A stretch of 64,000 nucleotides of DNA. It comes from Echinarachnius parma (Eukaryota; Echinodermata; Echinoidea; Clypeasteroida; Echinarachniidae). Below are positions 35,046 through 46,292 of the stretch, piece after piece; the stretch's first letter is position 1; the number at the start of each line of letters is the position of its first letter. The stretch covers positions 37,521 through 101,520 of the forward strand of contig JBAMJV010003265.1 in NCBI GenBank assembly GCA_037951105.1, given 5' to 3'. Below the pieces are notes generated by a model that saw nothing but the letters and a program-made list of their open reading frames with translations, ran no database searches and was not told the DNA's origin. The position numbers and the translations under genes are program-made.

Positions 35046-36738
35046 TTTGAAAATGTTGAACGATATTAATGCATTTCGAACAAACAGTATCAATGTAGAA
35101 CCATTAATATGATTTAAACTACAAGAAGATTATGCACGCAATTTGGTAAAAACCGACCTGAAGGAAAAGAATAATTCTTGTGAAACTACTTGTTTGCAGA
35201 TTTGCATTTTTTCTCAATGATGTATACAGAACATTTGAAGAAAATAGCGTTGGAAATCGTAACTTTGATTTCAGATTTCAAATTGTTGACGGTTTGACTT
35301 TTACATAGTCTTTAAGGACAGCCATTTACTTTAAATCGATCGATACAGCGAGCCCGCGGAGGCATCTAGCTAGCGCAGCTAGCGTTCGGCCAGTCCAGAG
35401 CTGCGGCCATGCCGACCCTAGTCTTTTGACAAGCCTGTCTCGTCTGAACTGAGTTGAATGCAAGGAACGACTGGACAGCGCGACTACAATGCACACTCTC
35501 TTGGCGAGACAGTCTTTTCGCAAATGGATTGCTCTCCGATGAACTTCTTTTGTTAAGTATTGAATTCCTCTACCTATGAGTTGCGCCCAATCAGGAAGCC
35601 GGGTTATCACGTACTCGTGCATTATGCATCATTCCCCAACTATACCACAACTATACCACAGTGAACCGACGCTGCACGCTGAAGCAATACAAAGGTCCGA
35701 TGCAAAGCAACACACACACATACACGCACACGTCCCGAGGTCACACACAGAAAAAAACACATATACACACACAGCCTACACAGTACAGGGATGTGTTTGT
35801 GTATACAATGCTATGTACTGGGCGAGTATGCCGACGTACACGTAGTTCATATTTAAATGGGAGAGGCAAAGAGACGTTTGACTGTACAGAAAGACGTGTG
35901 CTCAATGCAGTAGATATATCACAAAACTATGCATGATTCATTAAATCAAGCTTATGCATATTCATGAGCCAGTAGAAGCGTAAAGGCGAGGGGATCGCAC
36001 GTGAATTCATCATTTTGCCAGATAGCCTCCATCAGGCGTTCAGTCGTTCCTGATCTTGCATGCAGCGCAGCCATTGCTTGCTTGAGACACGAAGCCTTGT
36101 TAAAGGCTATGCCGACCCTACCCCGGTAGCTAGGTAGGGCGAGTCGGCTCTATGCATGCCGTACGCGTAACTATACGGGTAGTATACCGTATAGGCTGTA
36201 CAAAATTATATTTTTGTTCGATCACCGATATTATCGCATGTCACTATCGCTAGTTGATCGCCACGATGTATGCGCCATCTAGCAACGTCGCGGCGAGAAT
36301 AGCGGTATATCGACATTTTCAAAATAGTGGAAAAGCGAGAGTAGGCCTGACTGATTAAGGTTATCTCCATTTATAACGAACTTGAATAATCATTATTTCA
36401 ATCCCATTGTTTACGAGAGCCTTGTCTGAACTCTGTGTAGGATAGTAAAATCTAGTAATGGATGGGATCGCTTGTTCGTCAAGTTCCTCAACATTGTACA
36501 CTGTAAAGTGCATACAAGTGAATGAATAACGCATGCATGTGGGGGATTTAATGGATGTTTTCCTATTTTGTTCTCTTTTTTGTTTTATTTAACCAAGCTA
36601 AATAACTAAATAAACTACAACATCATCAACATCGGTACTGCAACAATTACGACCAAAAAACAAAGCATCGACACGTGCCTAACCAAATATTACAGGCACC
36701 ATTTCTAACATTTTAAGAATGGAGGGGAAGAGATGTCT
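35046..36738. other. Intergenic region, relatively CpG-rich
   Basis: 35.33-36.35 kb has more CpG than its surroundings but no start, splice pattern or domain. A short CA-rich tract lies at about 35709-35785. Nothing is annotated as a gene. Confidence 0.5.
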
Positions 36739-36767
36739 GTCTTCCAGTGTTTGTATCACAAACAAAC

Positions 36768-36788
36768 TCACACACACATGCACACACG

Positions 36789-36821
<33 letters not shown>

Positions 36822-36847
36822 ATAAACTCAAAATCACACAGAAACAC

Positions 36848-36904
<57 letters not shown>

Positions 36905-36940
36905 CGTTCACACACACACACACTCATGCACACGCAGTCA

Positions 36941-36978
<38 letters not shown>
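36768..36978. repeat. CA/TG microsatellite
   Basis: Over 200 bp of (CA)n with minor interruptions (cgaa, ataaactcaaaat, gacacgcgtt). All His/Thr-rich or Cys/Val-rich frames here are simple-sequence artefacts. Confidence 0.95.
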
Positions 36979-36980
<2 letters not shown>

Positions 36981-37427
36981 TACATGCATAACTCTGATAC
37001 ACCTGCTATCGTGGGTGCTTTTAAGCTCGAAACAAACTTTCGGAAATTTTCCCGCCACGCCAATGTTTTGTTTAGTTTTTGAAATATCATATGAACAAGT
37101 TTCCATTGAAAACGCGCATAAGACTAACACGAGCAGACGACGCGAATCAAATCTATGCTTATATGCATTACAACAACGGCTTTTAATTCACGTTGGAGAG
37201 GGACTATGTACCTGGACAATAGCAGCGCGCTCCACACACTGCGCGTTAACGTTTGTCCTTCGCGCATTCACGTTTCTACGTGTTATGTGCCTTACGAGCA
37301 AACGCAAAGAATCAAATACAGGGTGGCCCAGAAATAACGGAACGGGGCACTTCCCAAAATAAAGCAACAAAATGAACATGTCCATTGGATAGGGTGTCCT
37401 TTCCAATGAACAACGATACCAAGAAAA

Positions 37428-37758
37428 GTAATTTTGGACGTGTAGTTGTTGTTTTAGGGCGCTTTGAGTGGGACCATGTCAGGTTCCTATTTTTGTCAAT
37501 TTTTACCAAGTCAGTGTCTGATAAATGAGACTTACCTGCCCGCCATACTATTCACCAATTATGTCCATTCTCTCGGCACCGCTCGGCACACAGCTGAATG
37601 CACACTAACAATGGCTCGCGGAATACTCGCAGGTTCAATGGTATGTAGGGCAATCAGTCTCATTTATCAGGCACTGACTTGGTAAAAATTGACAAACATA
37701 GGAACCTGACATGGTCTCACTCAAAGCGCCCTAAAACAAAAAGTACACGTCCAAAAGT
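37428..37758. repeat. Foldback element, ~120-bp arms
   Basis: The left arm (about 37431-37552) contains ttagggcgctttgagtg, ccatgtcaggttcct and tttttaccaagtcagtg. The right arm (about 37638-37758) contains their reverse complements. The loop is about 85 bp. It is noncoding and preceded by ggtggcccagaaataacgg, which could be part of a larger DNA-transposon-derived unit. Confidence 0.75.
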
Positions 37759-38512
37759 GGAAAATTAAGTTGTCAAGAAACACAAAAAAGGCCCTATTTT
37801 CCCGTCTAATAATCAAAATGTTTTTTACATTAGAAGAAAGGTAATTTTGTCCTCTTTGTTTTGGTATCCGAGACGGTATAAAAACATATCAGGGTAAAAT
37901 TATACGATTGGCTGAATGAGCGAGGGTTGGTACAAATTCGTCAAATTTTGTCTATTCGCCATAGGGAAGTGGCCATTCTGCCAAATTTTACCGAAAATTC
38001 AACGGCAAAAGGCCATATTTTCCCAGTAACGAAACGAGACATAATTGGTACCATTGAAAAGGAAATTTATCACTGATTAATATTCCACCCGAGACGGTAT
38101 AAATTGTTTAAACGAATTTAAGCTATGAGAGTTTTATTTCACACAGCGCCAGAAAATGGAGCTAAATTCTGTTCATTTCCCGTGTTGAAGCGCGCTGTGC
38201 GGATTGTGTGGAGTATTTGCATCAAAGTTTTCAATATGGTTCCAACTTACTTTGTGTAACTAAATCTGTGCGTTATCATTCAACACATTACTAATTTAAC
38301 ATTCATCCACTGATGGTAACACGAAATGTAAACATGTTTATTAATAAAACAGCCTTTAATATAAATAGCGCCCTCAAATTTAATTAATTTTCCTTATCAT
38401 TTGTGAACGATACTTGAAAAAATGATATAAAAATAGAAAGATAGTCAGTATCAGTGTAAAGCCAATCTATGTTTATATTGAATATTAAACAAAATTAAAA
38501 CAAATGAGGAGC

Positions 38513-39115
38513 TTTCAACCAAAAGGCGTTATATCCACTTTTCCAACTTTTGAGGGAAACATATTTCTTTGTTCCAACTTGTACACGTGCCTATGGGATT
38601 ATGAAAATGGATCTTTCTATATTTTGATTATGGGTTATTTGTGGTAAAATGTGGAATAATAAATAAATACGCATATACCACACGTAGATATATCGTTAAC
38701 TCAATTTTTTATGGAAAGTGGATTTAGCGCCTTTGGAATTGAGCTCAAACATACTGTAGGTTTGTCCTAATTATTCAATTATTATCGTTTAAGGATATGT
38801 TAACTGCTTCTAAACCGATGTCAGGAAAAACAACATTGTTATTATGCATTTGAACTCATAGGTTTAACGTTTGAAGAGCTCATTTGCAAACGGGGTTATA
38901 TCCACTTTCCATACAAATTGAGTTAGCGACATCAGTACACTAATAAGCTACGTAACTATGTATAATCCTAATTTTAGGACAATTTACTCACTCAAAATCA
39001 AAATATAGAAAGTTCAATTTTCATATTGCAATAGTTATGTGTACAAAGTTTGACAAAGAAATCTGCTTTACTCCAAAGTTGAAATAGTGGATATAACCTC
39101 TTTTGCAAATGAGCT
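38513..39115. repeat. Large imperfect palindrome
   Basis: About 300-bp arms. The outer ends share ttatatccact with its complement near 39090; tctatattttgatt near 38620 pairs with its complement near 39000; atggaaagtggat near 38711 pairs with tatccactttccat near 38905. This looks like a nonautonomous foldback or MITE family member. Confidence 0.65.
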
Positions 39116-40610
39116 CGTCATTTGTATAGCATCAGCAACTATTTCATCTTTACTTCACCAACAATTGTACTATTCCGTTTAACATTAAAAGGGGAAGTGA
39201 TACTCTATAATGTAATTTATTTTCTCCTCCAAGGCAAGTGAAACTAGACCAAGATACAATCTGTGACCGCATTAATACAATTTAGTTTTGAAAGTACAAT
39301 CTGTGACTGTGATCAATACAATTTAGTTTTGAAAGTAACAATTATGCAATACAGGATATAATGCGAGTACTTGTAATCAAGTCTTTATTGTGAATAATTT
39401 GCAACGAAAACATTAGCGAAACACGAACATCAACGGCATCTAATTATATGTATGTAAAAGACATTAACCTAGAACATTACAATAATTATTCATTACATAG
39501 CTCTGTACATACTCAAACACTCAATGATTTTTATTAGCACTATGTTGGTAACGAGTGATTAGGGTGTTAAGTCCAATAATCGGCAAATTGTGTTATTTAT
39601 GCCATCTTGTAGGTCGGGGCCTTCTCGGTGTGTGTTATTTTGCCGAATTTTGATAATAATTATTTCGAATTTTAAGAAAATTTATACACAATGAAGAGGG
39701 CTAAATTGTGCTACCACGTTGCTCCCAAACTATAAACAAATTTTTCTCCGAAGTAAAAACTCACCCGACGACTTTTAACAAACGGGATCAAATAGCAGGC
39801 GAATTGTTCTCACAAGGGGAACAACGTGGGGCCTGCCCCCCCCCCCCCCCCCCCCCCCCCATCCCCCTGTACGGGTACGTCACTGCTTACAGTCCACCTC
39901 TGTTATCTGATAATTCCGTATTCTATATAACATTATAATATAACTCCGGGTTTTTTGTTCATGGATTGAATCAAGCTCACTTTTGTAATCAAAATTGAGT
40001 GGCCTACATGATGTATTTTGTTCATGAACTCCGGGCTATTAAATACGAGATCAATATAATTTTTAAAATGAGCTTCATGTTTAACACCTTTACTTTTCTA
40101 GAAACACGAGCTATGTTGTTTCTTTAAATTATCATTATATTTTAAAAGTAATGTTACATTTACTTTTTGGATCTACACTTACATCGATATTTACAAAACA
40201 TGACATAATAAATGAGATACATGAAATAAATTGTCAAATACATATCCCAGACAATGTATTAAGGAAAAGGTAGGTAGAAATGAATGGATTTCTTGTTTAC
40301 ATCTGGGTATTATATCCCTTTTACACAGCAAGCAAATATTAATCAAATCATTAAATACATTATTTATAGTACTATTCTTATCCATACCAAGGTTTATAGC
40401 GCAGAAAGAAACTATGTACATGGTGTACAGTATTACATGCGTATCAAACTAAATATGTGTCCGTTGATTAGCTAAGTGTATCATAAACAACCAGAAATGG
40501 TTTTAAACATTGTTCAGCAACATCGAAATAATGTTGGAATAATAATATAACAGGCAAGCATTCATAAAGACATCTTAATATTACATTTACTTACATATAC
40601 GTCTTTTTAA
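39116..40610. other. Intergenic, C-run near 39836-39861
   Basis: AT-rich sequence with a direct repeat near 39260-39330 (caatttagttttgaaagta twice) and a poly-C tract. No gene is supported. Confidence 0.5.
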
Positions 40611-40930
40611 CCGAGCATGGTGGCTTAGCGGTTAGAGTTTCTGCCTCATTCACGGGAGGTCCCGGGTTCGAACCCAGACCGGGTCATACCAAAGACTTTA
40701 CAAATGGTACCTTCTGCCTTCTAGCCAGACACTCGGCATTTATAGAATGGAGAACACTCGGCATTTATAGAATGGAGAAGAGAAAGTTAATCACACGAGT
40801 TACCAGAGGACTGGCCCCCTTCTGTAACTTTCGCTACATTTAGTAGACGTGTGGCCTAGGGCTAATGAAACGGAGATAGGCGCCGCCTTATGTGCCAACA
40901 TTGGTACGGGAAAGACTTTTAACTAACTAA
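40611..40930 (+). mobile_element. tRNA-derived SINE
   Basis: The head has a pol III A box (tggcttagcggttag) and B box (ggttcgaaccc), spaced as in a tRNA but without a foldable mature tRNA around them. A non-tRNA body and a short taactaac tail follow. The likely target duplication is acgtcttttta on the left and acgtctattta on the right. A 26-bp internal direct duplication (acactcggcatttatagaa) lies at 40729-40780. Confidence 0.8.
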
Positions 40931-41879
40931 CGTCTATTTACACATGTATAAGCAGTACATACAAATATATTGTTTATTCTTATAATGTTTTTTATATGAT
41001 ATGATGTTATTTTGTTCGTAACTCGATACGTGGGTATGGTTTAGCTTCACGACTCTATGATGAATATATTTAATCACTCACAAAAAGAACTGTACAATAA
41101 AGTAAAACAATCCTTTAAACCCTTTTATTTACGCAGCTAAATCCCCAGGCCTATACACTTACTCTTGCACAATTTGCATTAACTTTGATGAGTGATTTCC
41201 TTCTGAAAGTAATCACCTACATGTTTAACCTGGCGAGTGGGCACGTGTCTTTTGTGCCGACGAAACGACGTTTTAGTGTAATGAAGTCATACTGAATATT
41301 TTTGTATAAAGAAAACTATTCATAACAAAATACAAATTCTATTATTTCGTCTAGTGTTCTTATCTTACAGTTGCAATATTTGTATCATTAATACATATTA
41401 ATATACATTAAACACTAAATACAGTTTTTCATCAATCTTAATGCATGATCATGATAAAACAAATTCTAACATAGTTAACATTTTTAAATCACTTATTTGC
41501 ACCTATATGTACCAATCTACGATATTTGATTGAGTTTTTAAATTAAATTGATACATTACGTATTATAAACATTCATCTATGATTCATTAACAAAACAATT
41601 ATACTCAATAGTATCTCAATAACTTGAGATAAACATAAATCATAATCATTAATCCCGCTCAGTACGTCTTAAATCGGGACCATTTGTAGGACCGACAATT
41701 GGATAGTTTTACGAACCAATCGTTTGGGATTATCACTTCAAAGACAACCTAGTTCATAGTCATGCTTTTCCTTGAGCTGAACTTCATGAGGTAAAAACTA
41801 TTATGGGGAATGACTCTTCTCTATTTTTATTCGAACTCAAAGCAGAAGGGTTTCTGATCTGTTATAACTTTTTTTTGTT
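40931..41879. other. AT-rich intergenic sequence
   Basis: No gene, RNA or repeat boundary could be supported. Confidence 0.5.
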
Positions 41880-42135
41880 TTTTGTTAAGGACATTTGTAT
41901 ATACAGCGCTTGAATGGACGCCAATCTTTGAAGTGGCCCGTTTCTCCCTCGTTTTAAAACTGCTTCAGCCATTTTCTAAATCTTTGGCGCTAATTTTCAA
42001 AGGGTTTGCCTTGTCTGGATATGACAAATTATATACCATTTTAAAGGTAACGAATTATACTGTAATGTCATGTGAAAATCAGCATAATCATTTCCCCCGA
42101 CTTATTGGTCGATTTGTGGTGTAAGGTCACATTTA
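41880..42135. mobile_element. Truncated copy of the TA MITE at 43.0 kb
   Basis: Reverse-complement relative of 43040-43260. It shares ataccattttaaaggtaa, cttattggtcg and the terminus tgtggtgtaaggtcaca. The other terminus is absent. Confidence 0.65.
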
Positions 42136-43039
42136 GTAGCCTACATATTTAAATCTGTTTTCATTGATATTCGGGCTATCAATACAATTGTTTACATGAG
42201 CAATTTCTTTTCTTTGAATTATCACAATGTTGTAAAAATAATTATGCTTATACTTTTGTGATTTCTTCTTACATGACATGCTGTAACAAATCAAATAAAT
42301 AAATAAATTGTCAAATATATATTTCCCCGAAAATTATTTATGGAAAGTAAAGTCCATATAATTGGATTTCAATTTGTGTTATCGCTGGGCATGGTTTCCC
42401 TTTTACAAAACAAGCAGCTATTAATCAAAAAAATTGTACAGTTCTTATATATCAATACCAACATTAGTTTAAAGAGTAGAATTGCGTGATAAAGAAACTA
42501 AAATAAGAATGATACAAAAACGTTGTACATGCTGTGCAGTATTAAAGGCATATATAAGTAGCTTGAAATGTATGTGCATGGTCTAGCTACGTGTATATTT
42601 TACACAACATGTCTTGTTTTAACAATTTATTCCCCTATTGCGGTTTAAAGGCTTACACCAACATTCAGCTAAATCAAAATAATGTTAAGTAATTATAGAC
42701 AAGTCCCCTTTTATAAAACAGACAAGCATTCATAAAGACATACTTTAATATAATACATCCTTAGCAGAATGTACAAACAGTACATACAAATGCATTGGAA
42801 TCTGATGATCTTTTTGATGTGCGAGTATTATTTTGTCCGTTACCCGGTACGTGTGTGTGGTTAAAGCTTCTTACATCTTTTATCAAAATATTGTATCACT
42901 CACATACATAACTCAACAATATAGAACACTATTTACAACAAATCATTTCTTCCATTCTTTCCACAAGTGGTCTTATCTTACATTTCTGCAGTTAGTCTAA
43001 TATTTAAAACATACGATATATACTAACCACTACATAATA

Positions 43040-43475
43040 TGTGACCTTACACCACAAAACGACCAATAAGTCGGGAAAACTGATTTTGTTGATTTTCATA
43101 TAACATTAAAATAGAAGCGATTACCTTTAAAATGGTATATAATTTGTCATATTTGGACTAAGCAAAACCTTTCAAAATGAATGCCAAAGATATGGAATAT
43201 GGCTGGTGCATTTTTGAAATAAGGGAGAAACGGGCCGTTTAAAAGATCTGTGTCTATTCATGGGCTGTAATAAGATCACATTTATTAAATTAAAAAATAA
43301 TATTTTAACATGATTTGTGACGCTCAACATTTCTCAGAAGGTAGATTAATATATGCTTATTCAGGAAATACCAAAATCCTAAATCTCATATTTTGAATTT
43401 TTTTAAAACTATTTTAGCTAATAAAAGAGAAACTTCCACAGCGACATAACGGTCGTTTTGTGGTGTAAGGTCACA
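43040..43475. mobile_element. TA-flanked MITE (mariner-type)
   Basis: 436 bp with 25-bp near-perfect terminal inverted repeats (TGTGACCTTACACCACAAAA on the left and its complement on the right), flanked by TA at 43038-43039 and 43476-43477. Noncoding. TA duplication is the mark of Tc1/mariner transposition. Confidence 0.8.
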
Positions 43476-43477
43476 TA

Positions 43478-44046
43478 ATTATATGCTTTTGTACATCTAA
43501 ATGTGCATCAACATGATAAAGCAAAGTCTGCTCTTCAATAAAGCAAAATATTTGAAACAAATTAAGTATTCAATTTTTCCACTAGACAAGCATTATTAAC
43601 ATACAAATGCAATATATGTATCATTACTACATATGAGTATAAAATAACAACTATATACATTTTGTCAATCTTAATGTGCATCTACATGATAAAGTAAAGT
43701 CCGCAAAGAGTTACAATTCAAGATCGTTTATTTTTAAATTATGTTGACCAATCTACAATAGTGTATAACGCATTTAAATTCAGTTGATATATTGTAAACA
43801 ATCATTCTTGATTCATTAACAAAAGAAATTCTCCTCCATTATTTCTCGATTACTTGATTCTCTTGATCCTTAACTCTCAATTCATCTTACATCGGGCAAA
43901 TTGCTAGACTCTACAAATACTTTCTGTATTACTTTTTCTTTGACCTGACTTGACGTGGTACGTACGAACATGCTTTATTTAGTGATCGACGGCCGTGTTA
44001 TTTAGTAAGCAAAAAATGACCGTTGGTGAAGGTGATGGGACAAAAT
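43478..44046. other. AT-rich intergenic sequence
   Basis: A phrase near 43490-43500 (atctaaatgtgcatc) recurs near 43670. No gene is supported. Confidence 0.5.
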
Positions 44047-44120
44047 ATCACTTCCGAGGCGATCTGGATGTAGCTCTCTCAAAAAGATAGCGTATACATT
44101 CAGATCGCCGAGGAAGTGAT
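44047..44120. repeat. 74-nt imperfect hairpin
   Basis: 26-base stems with few mismatches: atcacttccgaggcgatctg at the left, and the complement of atcacttcctcggcgatctg at the right. The loop is 22 bases. The size is within the range of animal pre-miRNAs, but a palindromic transposon end is equally possible. Confidence 0.55.
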
Positions 44121-44329
44121 AGTTTGCCATCGCCTGAAACCAAAAGGTGATTATTTGCTTTAAATTCCACATCAATTATTTTGATCACAAACGACCTATA
44201 ACGAACACAAAGGGCTAAAATGTCTGGAATATTGAGCAATTGATCGAGTCTTTTATTTTAATTTCGTCAATCCTGCATATAAACAAGATTTCTGATTAAA
44301 AATCAAGTACGCTTATACCATTGCCAATT

Positions 44330-45244
44330 AAGAGTAGCCGCGCGTAAACGTTGCGCACCAGCGCGCTACCTTTCTGCGCACTAACGCGCGCACGCGTATT
44401 TGCGCGCGAACAATTGAGAAATAGAAGTATGAATAAACAAACCAACCCGTTTATAACTAGAAGGCTCACTTAACGCGCGCAAGTCACGTGTCCCATATAC
44501 TTTGTACATGGGCAATATGGCGGAGTGACGCGATTTTTGAAGCTCCCGTGGACTACTTCTCTACGTCATCGCATAGTGACCTAGAAATACTTGACCAATC
44601 ATCATGCTATGCAGTGCGTAGACTATCGCGCCTATTTTCCTGCGCACTGTCCTAGATTTCATCACGCTTATGAGAACAATGAGAGCCATTGTGACGTATG
44701 CATATGAACTTGTTTTATTGACCTCGATCCCGTGACGACGCGTTTGAACTACTCTGTGATTGTTTAACTGTAGTTCCCAAGTAGCCCATAATGCAACCAG
44801 TTGTAGTCCCTTCCGGTGACCAAAAATCGCGGTACTCTGGCAGCAGTGACACCCCCCTGGATAGTACACAGTGCAACGCACTTTCACCGAAGATAGTAGT
44901 GAGTGCAACGCACTATCACCCAAGATAGTACACAGTGTAACGAACTTTTCTTCTCCCATCAATGATGGGCGAAACTATGTTTCATCACGTGATTAACTTT
45001 TGACCAATCGTAGAGCAAGATTATTAGTATGTGGAATATAATTTTCAATAATCCATACGGTCTAAAACGAGAATAGACCTAACCATGCTAACGGCGTGTT
45101 ATGTGTCCTTCGCAGCATCGTGCGAGGAATCCTGTAAAGTCGAGACTATGAGCGATAGCGTTTGGGCAGGAGTGTGCTACACTGCCTGATTTACAATAGT
45201 CAGTATGCTGTTGGTTTTTCCACGATGCCGTCGCAGTTTACTCC
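44330..45244. other. CpG-bearing intergenic DNA with short direct repeats
   Basis: CGCG-rich around 44338-44475. A minor repeat of about 35-45 bp built on gatagtacacagtgcaacgca occurs three times at 44857-44950. No gene or promoter evidence ties this to gene B, whose 3' end faces it. Confidence 0.5.
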
Positions 45245-45668
45245 TTAAAGGGGACCACCAGGCAAAGAACAACACATTATTATATGTTTTGGTACCGTTT
45301 TGTGATATCAAATAGATACCCAACATTTTGCAAAGGGTTGTGTAATTCATAAAAAAAAGCAATTCATTTCCACCACTTACGGAAGCACTAATATTTCCTG
45401 GTTCCATACGGGCCATACATTTGCGAGTGCGCCAATACTGTTCACGCGTATGTTTGTAGACAAAATAATCCCGGGCGATTCGCTCGGTCTGCACACATTA
45501 GTCTTCGCAATTCAGACCGCATGAACGCATGCTTTATAATGCTGATGCGTTTTCCAATGATATATTTTTCTGGAAACATATTTTTGTGAACTTGTTGATG
45601 GAATGGAATACTAAAGATGTCACCTTTCTTTAATAAGAATATTATTTGTGGGTGGTGGTACGCTTTAA
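45245..45668. mobile_element. TTAA-flanked MITE, sister of 5494-5905
   Basis: TTAA at 45245-45248 and 45665-45668. The left end AGGGGACCACC matches the sister copy. Interior similarity is high throughout (ttggtaccgttttgtgat, ggttgtgtaattcataa). Confidence 0.75.
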
Positions 45669-45969
45669 AAAACAAAAAACGAACAGGTCTGTCGAATTCC
45701 TTACAAAGCAATCTACCTGGATACTATCATATTGTGAAGAAGATGTTTTGCTTTAAATGTAACCATTGATTTTGCAGACAATGGTTGATGTGCCGTATAC
45801 CTTGGGCATCTCCAAGTCTCAGTCTTCAAATTTTACATGAGTCTTGTGGCCCTGCAGAGGAAAACTGCTGGGCTACGCCGCTGATTGGGGAAATGGTTCA
45901 AGGAAATCAAAATGGGTTAATATCCCGAAGGCCTTGGACGACCTTCAAATTCATATCGTCTTTGAAATC

Positions 45970-46001
<32 letters not shown>

Positions 46002-46105
46002 GGGGGGGGGGGGGGGGGGGTGGTTGCTAAGAATATGGATGGTTTATCTTTAATTTCCAGATGGGTTTGCAGAGGAGCTTGCAAGTCAGAGTCATGGTCC
46101 TCAGA
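45669..46105. other. Gene B 3' flank
   Basis: Noncoding, with a T-run and a G-run at about 45984-46021. It probably contains the gene B 3' UTR; no polyadenylation site could be chosen. Confidence 0.5.
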
Positions 46106-46292
46106 TTACTTGTCCTCATGCTGTATGTCTTGATCGTGATTATGATGTTGAGATAACTGTTCCCGCATATCATGGTATGTGTGCTGAAGACCTTGCGATT
46201 CAGTCATACCACCATCCCATCGTGCGAGAAACGAAATAAGAATGTGTGTCGATGCCACTAATGTGTTAGTCATGTTAATGATCAGATGTTTG
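46106..46292 (-). pseudogene. Former C-terminal tail repeat of gene B beyond the stop
   Basis: After the gene B stop, a different frame reads ESQGLQHTYHDMRE, then QLSQHHNHDQ. This is another copy of the tail repeat that ends the open frame upstream (ESQGLQHSYHDMR). At the stop, CGA TAA CAA aligns with CGG GAA CAG of the downstream copy, so the stop could be a G-to-T change in a repeat that once continued. A later frameshift isolates this copy. It is noncoding unless a rare allele restores reading. Confidence 0.6.

Noticed and set aside
35326-35936. Small frames in the CpG-rich intergenic stretch as a separate gene or promoter of gene B
   Set aside because: No domain or splice sites, and gene B is transcribed toward this region, so it cannot be its promoter.
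36679-37082. Long Cys/Val-rich and His/Thr-rich open frames on both strands
   Set aside because: They are translations of the CA/TG microsatellite.
40611-40700. tRNA gene
   Set aside because: A and B boxes are present but the flanking arms do not form a normal acceptor stem, and the sequence continues into a SINE body with target duplications.
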